In this document: positions 22,181 through 31,161 of the stretch, one piece after another
Layout: every line of letters begins with the position of its first letter
Numbering within the stretch: position 1 is the first letter of the stretch
The notes under the pieces: model-generated
What the model was told of the DNA's origin: nothing
The model's database searches: none
Seen by the model: the letters and a program-made list of their open reading frames with translations, nothing else
Program-made: the position numbers and the translations under genes
From: ChocPot-Mid sp043804925
Lineage (GTDB): Bacteria; Bacteroidota; Ignavibacteria; Kapaibacteriales; UBA2268
DNA length: 58,997 bases
NCBI GenBank assembly: GCA_043804925.1
Contig: JAZDIP010000004.1
Span: forward strand, 1 to 58,997
Direction: 5' to 3'

Positions 22181-23056
22181 TTATTTAGAATATTCATAAA
22201 CAAATTTTTGTTCTGGCTCATTTAATTTACTAAAGGACACCTTTTCAGTCAGGTTTCCATTGTCATCATATTTATAAGTCTCCATCCAAGTAATCAAGCT
22301 GTCTGCGTTATAGGATACATATACAATCAAATTCCCATTATCATCGTATTTTAATGTCGATCTCCTGTCAACCAAGCCGTTTGCTTTGTAGCTCATCCGC
22401 TCTATCCAATCACCTTTTTCACTGTATTGGTTACTATCTTTCCCAGAGATTGAACCTTCTGCATTATATTTTACGTACTCAATCTGATGATTCCTTTCAT
22501 CATATTGGGCAGTAAACTTCTCTTCAACCCGACCATCAGATTTATAGAAAACACCCTCGATCGTATTTCCCTGAGCATCATATTTGTAAAGATTCTTACC
22601 AACAACAGAGCCGACTTCGTTATAGAAGACCCACTCAATCCTATTCCCTTTATCATCGTATTTGTATGTCGTCTTACTAAAAACTTTTCCATCTGGATAA
22701 TATCTCTCCTCCTCAATCTGATTTCCTCCGTCATCATATTTTGAAATACTTCTTCGAAGAATCTCATCTGCACTATACTTCACCTTCTCAATCTGATTTC
22801 CCTTGTCGTCGTATTTGTAAGTATCTTTAAAAGAGATTGAGCCGTTTGTATACTGTATCAGCTCAATGGTATTTCCCTTATCATCGTATTTGTAATTCTC
22901 AACCTTAGTTTCCGATTTAATATCTACCTCTCCGAACTTATAATTGTAAGAATAAACAGTACATTTTTTAAACCCACCTTTTACTTTGTTTTGTGAGTAG
23001 GAGATTGAAGTTACTGCAAGTATTGCAAATGTTAATAGAACAAAGGTACATTTCAT
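22181..23056 (-). CDS. secreted YD-like repeat protein (nine 25-residue repeats)
   Basis: A signal peptide (MKCTFVLLTFAILAVTSISYSQ) is followed by nine tandem units of about 25 residues with the core YKYDDKGNxIExVxYxxDGxV. This is an RHS/YD-type or MORN-like surface repeat. The ATG at 23056 is chosen over one 96 bases upstream because the signal peptide starts there and GGTGA precedes it; the longer frame would run into the preceding gene. Several units are very similar in DNA, which explains antisense frames in this region. The protein probably folds as an extended beta structure outside the inner membrane; the ligand is unknown. Confidence 0.8.
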   Translation of the reverse strand: MKCTFVLLTFAILAVTSISYSQNKVKGGFKKCTVYSYNYKFGEVDIKSETKVENYKYDDKGNTIELIQYTNGSISFKDTYKYDDKGNQIEKVKYSADEILRRSISKYDDGGNQIEEERYYPDGKVFSKTTYKYDDKGNRIEWVFYNEVGSVVGKNLYKYDAQGNTIEGVFYKSDGRVEEKFTAQYDERNHQIEYVKYNAEGSISGKDSNQYSEKGDWIERMSYKANGLVDRRSTLKYDDNGNLIVYVSYNADSLITWMETYKYDDNGNLTEKVSFSKLNEPEQKFVYEYSK

Positions 23057-23075
23057 AATATCACCAAGTAAAATT

Positions 23076-23471
23076 TTATTTAATAAATCCGATTGTCTTT
23101 TTAGGTTTTTCGGGTTTGTATTTATAAATAAATCTTTCGACTGAACTTTCAAAAATTTTGATTGTTTCTGGATTTATCAATTTTTTTGCAGATTCATCTA
23201 AACTATATAAAAATTCAGAGTTGCTGTTGTAATGTTCTGCTATTTCAAAGAATTTAGATAGTAAAACACCCTCTTCTCCATCTCTCATTAATAGATCATC
23301 AAGTTGATTCGAAATATATATTAAGAATTCAACTTTTTCGGTATTGTCTTTTAAGCTATCAAGTTGATTTTTAAGAACTGGAATAGAAAAAGAACAGATA
23401 ATTATATTGTCAAATCGCATTTGAAAACTTAATCCGGTTTGTTTATTAATTCTATCATTTACATTATCCAT
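23076..23471 (-). CDS. hypothetical protein upstream of the YD-repeat gene
   Basis: The 131-residue product is soluble and mostly helical (NQLDSLKDNTEKVEFLIYISNQLDDLL, SKFFEIAEHYNSNSEFLYSL) and ends with a basic tail. No signal peptide or known motif was recognised. It ends 19 bases before the YD-repeat start, so the two are probably co-transcribed. The chance of a spurious frame is modest because nothing else occupies this stretch and codon use looks ordinary. Confidence 0.6.
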   Translation of the reverse strand: MDNVNDRINKQTGLSFQMRFDNIIICSFSIPVLKNQLDSLKDNTEKVEFLIYISNQLDDLLMRDGEEGVLLSKFFEIAEHYNSNSEFLYSLDESAKKLINPETIKIFESSVERFIYKYKPEKPKKTIGFIK

Positions 23472-23551
23472 AACGATTGTATTTTTGTCTTTAATAATTG
23501 TAATTAAACAAACTTACAAAACTTTGAATTTATTAGCAAAATAAAAAGCTT

Positions 23552-23580
23552 GGATTCCTGCTTTCGCAGGAATGACGGCT
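23552..23580. repeat. ATTCCTGC-TTTC-GCAGGAAT hairpin
   Basis: A perfect eight-base stem with a TTTC loop at 23554-23573, followed by GACGG. It is a palindromic spacer element of the kind dispersed in many bacterial genomes. Confidence 0.75.
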
Positions 23581-23606
23581 TTAGAAAAAAGAACACACCC
23601 CTTTGT

Positions 23607-23632
23607 CCCCTCTTTTTAGAGGGGATTTTTTA
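23607..23632. terminator. TCCCCTCT-TTTT-AGAGGGGA hairpin with T-run
   Basis: A perfect eight-pair stem followed on the plus strand by TTTTTT. It could act as a terminator or be another dispersed hairpin; its position between two minus-strand genes makes the repeat explanation equally good. Confidence 0.5.
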
Positions 23633-23635
23633 AAA

Positions 23636-23662
23636 CAAAAAGCCCCGTTTCCACAGGGCTTC
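23636..23662 (-). terminator. intrinsic terminator of the nuo operon
   Basis: On the minus strand AGCCCTGT-GGAA-ACGGGGCT, a stem with one mismatch, is followed by TTTTTG. It lies 46 bases after the nuoN stop, where the operon should end. Confidence 0.75.
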
Positions 23663-23707
23663 AAAAAAATTTCTTTCGTTTCACGTTTTACGTTTCGCGT
23701 TTCGCTG

Positions 23708-25216
23708 TTAACCAAGGAAAATCCTCACCGACGCTGCTGCCCAATCCGCTATCGGTCCGGGATATAGACAAAACAGTATTGTCGGTATAGCAAGCGATAG
23801 TAAAATGATAATTGCAACAGGATGGAACTCGTAGTTTTCTTTGCCCTCGTTTTCTTCGACTCCGCGTACATACATATTACGGAAAATCTTAACGTAGTAG
23901 TAAAGCGATACGACACTATTCAAAACACCGATGACTGCCAACCAAATGAAGTTCGATTTTATGACTGCGGAGAATACAAAAAGTTTTCCGATGAATCCGA
24001 ATGTTGGCGGAATGCCTGTCAATGATAATAAAAAGATGACCATGCAAACACCGAGTACAGGAGCCCTGTAGCCGATGCCTTTGTAATCGTCAATTTCTTC
24101 GCTTCCGATTTTATTTGCAAGTAACGCAACAACAAAGAATGCTCCGAGATTCATAAAGAGATATGATGCAAAATAAATCATGACAGCCGTAACTCCGGCA
24201 TCAGTCATTACCGCTACACCCATGAGCATATACCCTGCATGAGCTATACTCGAATATGCAAGTAGTCTTTTTAAATTCGTTTGCCAAAGTGCGACAAGAT
24301 TTCCGAGTGTCATTGAAAGAATTGAAAGTATTGCTATTACAAATCTCCAGTCAATGTTACTCATTAAAATCCAAATACCTTCTCCATCGAGTTGAGTATG
24401 GTCAATAAATCCTGCTTTGATGAATCTGATTAGTATTGCAAAACCTGCGGCTTTTGATGCAACCGACAAAAGAGCAGTAATAGTTATCGGCGAACCTTCG
24501 TAAACATCAGGTGTCCAGAAGTGAAATGGTACTGCCGAAATTTTATATCCGATACCTGCAATTATCATAAATACGGAAATGAACAAAGCATAAATATTCA
24601 CATCATTGTTTGCAATGAATGTATTCAGTTCAAATAAATTCAAAGTTCCCGTCAATCCAAACAAAATCGAAATGCCATAAATCATAATAGCAGAAGAAAC
24701 AGCACCGAAAATCACATACTTCAACGATGCTTCGCTTGCCCTGTGGATTTCCTTTGTGTAGCCGGCAAGGATATAAGAGCTAATACTCATTGTTTCGATT
24801 GCAAGGTAAACCATGATTAGATTATTCGCACCTGCGAGCAGGAACATACCGAAAGTCATTCCGGTTATTAAACTGAAGTATTCACCCAGACTTCTGTTGT
24901 TAAGATAAAGCTCTTTCGAGAAGAAAGACATAAGAATTACGATAAAACTCGTGAGCAGTATCAAATATTTGAAAAATAGTGCGAATGGGTCAACAGACAA
25001 CATTTGAGTGAATGTGCCTGCGTTGTTACTATGCTGTCCGGTTAGGAAATAAAAAGTAACAAGAAATCCAATCAGTGAAATATAACCTGAAATATTTTTT
25101 GATTTTTTGAAAATCAGGTCAACGAGCAAAGCTACAACAAAAGTAACAGCGAGTGCCGCTTCCGGCTTAAACAAGCTGATGCTTTTTTGCAGTTCTATTA
25201 AAAAATTTTCAATCAT
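23708..25216 (-). CDS. nuoN: NADH-quinone oxidoreductase subunit N
   Basis: The protein has about 14 membrane helices of the antiporter-like type. Landmarks: MVYLAIETMSISSYILAGYTK (the helix-5 Glu), YKISAVPFHFWTPDVYEGSPITITALLSVASKAAGFA (helix-7/8 Lys region) and RLLAYSSIAHAGYML. Length 502 is normal. NuoN is one of three proton-pumping modules of complex I, and is the last gene of the operon. Confidence 0.96.
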   Translation of the reverse strand: MIENFLIELQKSISLFKPEAALAVTFVVALLVDLIFKKSKNISGYISLIGFLVTFYFLTGQHSNNAGTFTQMLSVDPFALFFKYLILLTSFIVILMSFFSKELYLNNRSLGEYFSLITGMTFGMFLLAGANNLIMVYLAIETMSISSYILAGYTKEIHRASEASLKYVIFGAVSSAIMIYGISILFGLTGTLNLFELNTFIANNDVNIYALFISVFMIIAGIGYKISAVPFHFWTPDVYEGSPITITALLSVASKAAGFAILIRFIKAGFIDHTQLDGEGIWILMSNIDWRFVIAILSILSMTLGNLVALWQTNLKRLLAYSSIAHAGYMLMGVAVMTDAGVTAVMIYFASYLFMNLGAFFVVALLANKIGSEEIDDYKGIGYRAPVLGVCMVIFLLSLTGIPPTFGFIGKLFVFSAVIKSNFIWLAVIGVLNSVVSLYYYVKIFRNMYVRGVEENEGKENYEFHPVAIIILLSLAIPTILFCLYPGPIADWAAASVRIFLG

Positions 25217-25227
25217 AATCTTTCTTT

Positions 25228-25325
25228 ACAACTTAATATCTTATAAATGTTTTCTTTATAAACTTTACAAACTTTATAAACTTTCTACTTAACATTATTC
25301 ATTATTCACTATTCATTATTCATTG
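25228..25325. repeat. tandem words in the nuoM-nuoN spacer
   Basis: Units of TTATAAACTTTACAAACTT followed by (CATTATTCA)n. Similar words stand at 7578-7604, 27083-27118, 34665-34695 and 39130-39147. Confidence 0.65.
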
Positions 25326-25327
25326 AA

Positions 25328-26962
25328 TTAAAGACCTGCGGCAAACTGTCCGCTAATAGTTACAAATTCAATTAAATGATTCATCGTTGCATTCATCATT
25401 GAAGTCATCGGTGAAGGATATATGCCAAGGAAAATTATAATAACAGCTAATGGCACAAGTGCAGCTAATTCAACAGCATTAATATCATCATGTTTATAAA
25501 ATTTCTTAGTCGGGTCCCAAGGACCAGCCCATTTGTCAGGCAGTTTACCGAAAAATACTTTTTGCAATGCCCAAAGCATATAAGCAGCTCCTATCACAAT
25601 ACCGGATGCGGATATAATCGTCAAAGTACGGTCATATTGGAATGCACCTAAGAACACTAAAATTTCACTCCAAAAACCGCTTAACCCGGGTAATCCGATT
25701 GCGGCGAAAAATGCAATTGACATGATACCTGTGTAAATCGGCATTTTGTTGGCTAATCCACCAAAGGCATCCAGACTTCTTGTGTGGGCTCTATCATAGA
25801 TTACGCCAACAATCATAAATAGCATAGCAGTGATTGTACCGTGATTGAACATTTGGAATACTGCTCCAACCATTCCTTCAGTTGTCATTGAAGCCATACC
25901 GAGGAGTACAAATCCCATGTGACTTACAGATGAATAAGCTATTAATTTCTTGAAATCCCTCATTCCGACTTTGTGCTGTCCCAAAGCACAGAATGCTCCG
26001 TAAACAATACTGACCACAGCAATTATCGCAATAAGATACTGGAAGTAAAAAACTCCATCGGGGAACATGGGCCAGTTAATCCTAAGCATACCATAAGTTC
26101 CCATCTTCAACAGAACACCTGCAAGAATAACGCTGATAGCAGTTGGTGCTTCAACGTGTGCATCAGGCAACCATGTATGGAACGGCACGGATGGTACTTT
26201 GATGGCAAACCCGACAAATAATGCCATGAATGCCACATACCTCCAAAATGTTCCTGAGCCATATAGCAATGAATTCGGGTCATACTTGGATGGGTCCATC
26301 ATGTCGAGCATATTGAACGAACCGACTGCAAAGAACAGAGCGATAACAACCAGCAACATGAAGACGCTGCCGAACAATGTATAGAGGAAGAACTTGATTG
26401 CAGCATATTCTTTTCTCGGTCCACCCCATATTCCTATAAGGAAGTACATCGGTAGTAACATCAACTCCCAAAATACGTAGAAAAGGAAGAAGTCGAGTGC
26501 AACAAATACGCCCATCATGCCTGTATCCAATAACAGATACATTGCAAAGTAACCTTTTACAGCTTTCTTAATATTGAATGATGCAAATGAAGCAACAAAG
26601 CAAACTATTGCAGTTAATAAAATCATAGGAGCGCTCAAGCCGTCAATTCCCATAAAATAATCAATATTCACATCTCCAAGCAAAGGTAAGCCCGTTATTT
26701 GAACCCATCTGAATTTTTCAACAAACTGGAATCCTTCAACATTGTTGATTCCTCCAAGTGCATTGTTGTAATTGGCGTAAATAACAATTGCCAATATCAA
26801 TTGCAGAAATGTGAAGAAAACGGTAACCCACCTGAAAAGTAAGTGAGATATTTCTTTACTTTTTTCATCTTTACCGGTTGGGATTATCGCAATTATAATC
26901 ATTCCCAAAATCGGTAAAAAAGTTATCCATGTTAGAGGTCCAGCCCCAAATATATCAAACAT
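25328..26962 (-). CDS. nuoM: NADH-quinone oxidoreductase subunit M
   Basis: Antiporter-like subunit: YVFWELMLLPMYFLIGIWGG (conserved Glu), IKVPSVPFHTWLPDAHVEAPTAISVILAGVLLKMGTYG (conserved Lys and HTWLPDAH), KKLIAYSSVSHMGFVLLG. Length 544 is slightly above the family mean. It ends 111 bases before nuoN; the spacer is filled with tandem words (TTTATAAACTTT and CATTATTCA). Confidence 0.97.
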   Translation of the reverse strand: MFDIFGAGPLTWITFLPILGMIIIAIIPTGKDEKSKEISHLLFRWVTVFFTFLQLILAIVIYANYNNALGGINNVEGFQFVEKFRWVQITGLPLLGDVNIDYFMGIDGLSAPMILLTAIVCFVASFASFNIKKAVKGYFAMYLLLDTGMMGVFVALDFFLFYVFWELMLLPMYFLIGIWGGPRKEYAAIKFFLYTLFGSVFMLLVVIALFFAVGSFNMLDMMDPSKYDPNSLLYGSGTFWRYVAFMALFVGFAIKVPSVPFHTWLPDAHVEAPTAISVILAGVLLKMGTYGMLRINWPMFPDGVFYFQYLIAIIAVVSIVYGAFCALGQHKVGMRDFKKLIAYSSVSHMGFVLLGMASMTTEGMVGAVFQMFNHGTITAMLFMIVGVIYDRAHTRSLDAFGGLANKMPIYTGIMSIAFFAAIGLPGLSGFWSEILVFLGAFQYDRTLTIISASGIVIGAAYMLWALQKVFFGKLPDKWAGPWDPTKKFYKHDDINAVELAALVPLAVIIIFLGIYPSPMTSMMNATMNHLIEFVTISGQFAAGL

Positions 26963-27113
26963 TAATCCTCCGGAACCATTTATTTAATACTTAATTTCAA
27001 TCTATTTTAAAAAAATTTCAATTTTCAATTTTACAATTTTCAATCAATTCTCAAATTTTTATTTCTAATCTCTAATCAATTTATTACTTTATGAACTTTA
27101 TGAACTTTACAAA

Positions 27114-29300
27114 CTAAATGAAATAATAAACCAAAATGATAATACCTAAAAGCACCATCACAACATAACTTTGAACTCTGCCTGTCTGTACTTTGCGGAA
27201 CATAGCCCCAAAGACTGCAGTAACATTTGCAACGAGATTCACAAAACCGTCAATGACAATATTATCAAAGTGACCGATAAAGTAACCGAATCCTCTTGTT
27301 AATAATGCTGTCAGGTTGACAATACCATCAATAATCTTATTATCAAACAAAGCGGAAACTTTTGCAATACCGACAGTACCATTTATCGCAGTCGCTTGAT
27401 AAATTTCATCGAGATACCATTTATTCAAACTTCCGTTATACAATTTGCCCATTTGTTTTGCAATATTATCAGCATTGAATATCTTAAACTGATAAATCAG
27501 GAATGATACAAAAATACCAAGTCCTGCAATAATTAAAGAGAGAATCATAGCCGGAATATGAGTCGCATGCATTTGCTCCTCAAATTTATTTGCACCGTGA
27601 TGCGCTCCATGATGAGCGTTTGGTGAACTTTGGCTTATATCTTCGGACTTCTGACTTCCGACTTCTGACTTCTGTCCTCCCTCTGCCTTAAGATAAGGAT
27701 TATTACTTTCATCATAAGGAGTCAAAAACTTAAACTGATACTCTGCAGGAACTGCTGACCTTGGAGCAGGCATTGCCTTAGCATACCATCCGGCATTTGC
27801 ATTGAACGGATTTGGCGAATAAATAATCCAGAACGATAATATTGATAAAACGATTAATGGAAATACAATCACAAATTTATTTTCCTTCGTATGAGATGCT
27901 ATTTCAGTTTTATTGTCTCCATGGAAGGCGATAATAGTCAACCTCAACATATAGAAGGCAGTCATTCCGGCGGCACCAAATCCCATCATAGGTATCAACC
28001 AGTTGATACCGCCTGTAAGTTGTGCGAAAGCCAATGTACCTGCGAGAATACCATCCTTTGATAAAAAGCCGGATGTAAACGGTACACCTGAAATTGCAAG
28101 TGTTACCATTAAAAATGTCAGGTAAGTCAGTGGCATGGTTTTTCGCAAACCTCCCATGTTGCGTATATCCTGCGGGTCTGTATGATGGTCATTTGCATGA
28201 TGCATTGAAATATGCATTGCATGAATAACGGAGCCGGAAGCCAAGAACAAAGCACCTTTGAACCAGGCATGTGTCATTAAGTGGAAGAATCCTGTTGACC
28301 ATGCACAAACACCAATAGACATTACCATATAACCAAGCTGGCTTACGGTTGAGTAAGCCAAAACTTTCTTAAAGTCATTTTGTGTTAGAGCAATTGTAGC
28401 CGCAAAGAAAGCAGTAAATGCACCTACATAAGCGATGAATGTTAATGCATCAGCCGTTAACATTGGGAATATTCTTGCTACAAGATAAACACCTGCGGCT
28501 ACCATAGTAGCGGCATGTATTAAAGCACTGACAGGCGTTGGACCTTCCATTGCATCCGGCAACCAGACATGTAAAGGAAATTGTGCCGATTTACCAATAG
28601 CACCGCAAAAGAGCAGAATTCCGGCAATAGTCAAATATGTTCCACTATCAAAGGGCATGATGTTGGATGCAATTCCTCCGAAAATATCATCGAACATGAA
28701 AGAGCCAAAAGTCAGGTACATAATCAATATTCCGATGAGGAAACCAAAGTCACCCACTCTGTTTGTAATGAATGCCTTTTTACCTGCATTAGCGGCGGAA
28801 TCTTTTTCGTACCAAAAACCAATCAACAGGTAAGAACTCAGCCCGACAAGTTCCCAAAAGATATACATGAACAAAAGGTTATTGGCAATAACAATTCCAA
28901 GCATTGAAAATGAAAAAATGCCGAGATATGAGAAATATCTTGTATACCTCTTGTCTCCAGACATATACTCAATTGAAAACATGTGTACCAAAAAGCTGAT
29001 TACAGTAACAACCATAAGCATTAATGCCGCCAGATTGTCAATTCCGATGCCTGCATTTATCGAGAAATTTCCCAGACTGAACCATGAAAATTTCATTTGA
29101 ATTATTTGAACATCGGCATAAGTAACAAGTTTGGAATAGCAGACAATAGCTGCGAGAATCAAGTCAATACCTAATATTGCAGTACCGATATAAGCACTTG
29201 GTTTCCCTATCTTTTTTCCAAAAAAGACAAGAAAAACAAAGCTTACCAAAGGTAAGAACAATATTATCCACGATAATAAAAGTAATGTTTCAGATGCCAT
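27114..29300 (-). CDS. nuoL: NADH-quinone oxidoreductase subunit L
   Basis: Largest antiporter-like subunit: MYIFWELVGLSSYLLIGFWYEK, GKSAQFPLHVWLPDAMEGPTPVSALIHAATMVAAGVYL, KKVLAYSTVSQLGYMVMSIG. The long C-terminal lateral helix is expected in the last 150 residues. At 728 residues it is longer than E. coli NuoL (613). Part of the excess is a polar stretch at about 540-575 containing QKSEVGSQKSED, encoded by a GACTTCTGACTTC word repeat also seen between genes, and a His-rich PNAHHGAHHG. The insert lies between membrane helices, where it is likely tolerated. Confidence 0.96.
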   Translation of the reverse strand: MASETLLLLSWIILFLPLVSFVFLVFFGKKIGKPSAYIGTAILGIDLILAAIVCYSKLVTYADVQIIQMKFSWFSLGNFSINAGIGIDNLAALMLMVVTVISFLVHMFSIEYMSGDKRYTRYFSYLGIFSFSMLGIVIANNLLFMYIFWELVGLSSYLLIGFWYEKDSAANAGKKAFITNRVGDFGFLIGILIMYLTFGSFMFDDIFGGIASNIMPFDSGTYLTIAGILLFCGAIGKSAQFPLHVWLPDAMEGPTPVSALIHAATMVAAGVYLVARIFPMLTADALTFIAYVGAFTAFFAATIALTQNDFKKVLAYSTVSQLGYMVMSIGVCAWSTGFFHLMTHAWFKGALFLASGSVIHAMHISMHHANDHHTDPQDIRNMGGLRKTMPLTYLTFLMVTLAISGVPFTSGFLSKDGILAGTLAFAQLTGGINWLIPMMGFGAAGMTAFYMLRLTIIAFHGDNKTEIASHTKENKFVIVFPLIVLSILSFWIIYSPNPFNANAGWYAKAMPAPRSAVPAEYQFKFLTPYDESNNPYLKAEGGQKSEVGSQKSEDISQSSPNAHHGAHHGANKFEEQMHATHIPAMILSLIIAGLGIFVSFLIYQFKIFNADNIAKQMGKLYNGSLNKWYLDEIYQATAINGTVGIAKVSALFDNKIIDGIVNLTALLTRGFGYFIGHFDNIVIDGFVNLVANVTAVFGAMFRKVQTGRVQSYVVMVLLGIIILVYYFI
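27643..27675. repeat. in-frame GACTTCTGACTTC word repeat inside nuoL
   Basis: Three to four units of gacttcYgacttcYg run in the nuoL frame and encode GQKSEVGSQKSE. The complementary word gaagacagaagac is found in the SBBP gene at 54309-54345 and at 58731-58742. Confidence 0.7.
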
Positions 29301-29352
29301 AATACTATTTATTCATATTTTTTTATATAATTTATTTTCATTTAACCGTTCT

Positions 29353-29520
29353 GTCAGTTGTTACAACTGACCGTCATCCTGAGCTTTTCGAAGGATGAAT
29401 TCCCTCAATTCTACATTTTACATTTTACATTTTACATTCTACATTCTACATTTTCCTTTCTCCCTTTTCCCTTCTCCAATTCTTTACTGTCGACTGTTGA
29501 CTATCAACTATCGACTGACG
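29353..29520. repeat. repeat-packed nuoK-nuoL spacer
   Basis: The 220-base spacer holds a GTCAGTTG-TTA-CAACTGAC hairpin (29353-29371), a TCATCCT...AGGATGA hairpin (29374-29398), a (TACATTTTACATT)n run (29409-29455), a GGGAAAA-type word complement (29457-29477) and a GACTGTTGACTATCAACTATCGACTG word run (29486-29520). No gene fits it. Confidence 0.75.
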
Positions 29521-29826
29521 TCAATCCTTCAATTTATCAATTTCATCAACATTAATATGTTTGAAATTTTGATAAATGTTCAAAATAATTGCAAGAGCCA
29601 CAGCGGCTTCGGCAGCAGCGAGAATAATAACAAAAATCGCCGCAATATGTCCGTTAATATTTAATCCTCCGAACTTGGAAAAAGCCAAAAAATTAATATT
29701 CGCTGAATTAAGAACGAGTTCCAAACCCATTAGAACTAAAATCGCATTCTTCCTTGTTATAATTGCATAAAGCCCTAAACAAAAAAGTATGGCACTTACT
29801 ACAAGATATTCATTTAATCCAATCAT
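29521..29826 (-). CDS. nuoK: NADH-quinone oxidoreductase subunit K
   Basis: Three membrane helices in 101 residues; GLYAIITRKNAILVLMGLELVLNSANINFLAF is the conserved region with the helix-2 Glu, and AAEAAVALAIILNIY carries the second. It forms part of the E-channel between the quinone site and the antiporter modules. Confidence 0.97.
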   Translation of the reverse strand: MIGLNEYLVVSAILFCLGLYAIITRKNAILVLMGLELVLNSANINFLAFSKFGGLNINGHIAAIFVIILAAAEAAVALAIILNIYQNFKHINVDEIDKLKD

Positions 29827-29923
29827 ATTCTATCTCTTAAATTTTCAATTTTTATTCATATAATTTTTAATCAAATACTAATTCTCAATTTTTACTGTCG
29901 ACTAACGACTGTCGACTAACGAC

Positions 29924-30427
29924 TTACTTCCTTCGTGCAATTAAAGCGGCTCCGACAATAGCAATAAGTAAAAGTACTGATGCTACTTCAAAAGCCAATA
30001 AATAATCTGTTAATAATGCATTACCTATCGGTATAATCGTACTTTTTATCTCAGGAGTTTCTTTCATAACCCATTGCACATTACCATAAATTATTAGTAA
30101 TGTAACGCCTATAATGGTGATGGCTAAAAGTGCAAAACCTTTTTGAATTTTGCTTGTAACGCCTTCTTTAACATCAACTCCCGTAATTTTTGTTGTAAGC
30201 ATTACACCGAAAATGATTAGCACCAAAATACCACCGATGTAAATCATAATTTGTGTGATAGCTAAAAAGTCGGCATTGAGCAGAACGTAGAATCCTGCAA
30301 CTCCGAAAAAAGTAAATAACAGAGCAAAAGCAGAGTATATTATCTTCTTCGAAAAAACAACTATAGCGGCAGAAATCAATATCATTGCCGCAAATCCGTA
30401 AAATACTATTGGTATTAAGTAATCCAT
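29924..30427 (-). CDS. nuoJ: NADH-quinone oxidoreductase subunit J
   Basis: Five membrane helices in 167 residues with KKIIYSAFALLFTFFGVAGFYVLLNADFLAITQIMIYIGGILVLIIFGVML, the family signature including the pi-bulge helix. The order J-K is conserved. The J-K spacer (29827-29923) carries two copies of the word CTGTCGACTAACGA. Confidence 0.97.
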   Translation of the reverse strand: MDYLIPIVFYGFAAMILISAAIVVFSKKIIYSAFALLFTFFGVAGFYVLLNADFLAITQIMIYIGGILVLIIFGVMLTTKITGVDVKEGVTSKIQKGFALLAITIIGVTLLIIYGNVQWVMKETPEIKSTIIPIGNALLTDYLLAFEVASVLLLIAIVGAALIARRK

Positions 30428-30531
30428 ATTTTTAAATCATTTAAATTTTAATATTCATTTTATAAGAACACACCCAACAATAGAAATTAGAAATTAGAAA
30501 ATAGAAAATAATATTCAAAAAGCTATAACTG

Positions 30532-31125
30532 TCAACTTTCAACTTCTTTATCTTTTGCTTCTGCATCAGCTTTTGCTTTTGGTTCAGCTTCTGCTTTGGC
30601 TTTTGCCACAGCTTCGGCAGCTTTTTTCTTTTTCTGTGCTTCCTGATAGACAGCTAATTGAGCTTCTTTCTCTTTCTTTTCTTCATCACTCATTTTTACA
30701 AAAGTGTAATGCAATTCTTCTCTTGTGTAAGCCGAGTATTCAAATTCAGTTGTCATTACTATTGCATTAGTCGGACAGGGTTCAACACATAATGCACAGA
30801 AACAGCATTTTGCAAAATCAATCTGGTAATTTGTAACCCAGAGATTTCTCTTAGTTCCATCTTTCAAAGGTGGTGTTTCACCCGGGACAGCCCTAATGCT
30901 TTCAATAGTAATGCAATTAACAGGACATGCTTTTGAACAACGCATACACGCATCACAAAGATCCGGGTCAAGATATAGGCGATTCCTTGCATTTGGAGGA
31001 ATCGGATATTGTTCATCCGGATATTGAACAGTAACATTTCTGGCGAACAAATGTATAAGTGTAAGTCTTAAACCCACTAATACAGTGAAAACTCCCAGCC
31101 ACATATTTTTAAAATAATTCAACAT
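30532..31125 (-). CDS. nuoI: NADH-quinone oxidoreductase subunit I with charged tail
   Basis: The two [4Fe-4S] motifs CDACMRCSKACP and CCFCALCVEPCP carry electrons towards cluster N2. An N-terminal amphipathic anchor is present. After about residue 145 the protein has an unusual Ala/Lys/Glu tail (EAQKKKKAAEAVAKAKAEAE and on to KEVES), probably a helical extension, absent from most NuoI proteins. In complexes without the NADH module such peripheral tails could contact an alternative electron donor (speculative). Confidence 0.96.
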   Translation of the reverse strand: MLNYFKNMWLGVFTVLVGLRLTLIHLFARNVTVQYPDEQYPIPPNARNRLYLDPDLCDACMRCSKACPVNCITIESIRAVPGETPPLKDGTKRNLWVTNYQIDFAKCCFCALCVEPCPTNAIVMTTEFEYSAYTREELHYTFVKMSDEEKKEKEAQLAVYQEAQKKKKAAEAVAKAKAEAEPKAKADAEAKDKEVES

Positions 31126-31161
31126 ATCTATCTTATCATTATTAATATTTCAATTATAAAT

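Noticed and set aside
22471..22773. 100-codon minus-strand frame in the YD-repeat gene
   Set aside because: It is a shifted reading of the tandem repeats; the repeat protein frame has the signal peptide and conserved units.
29358..29664. Plus-strand frames of 65 and 89 codons in the nuoK-nuoL spacer
   Set aside because: They are made of tandem words (ILHFTFYILH) and run antisense into nuoK.
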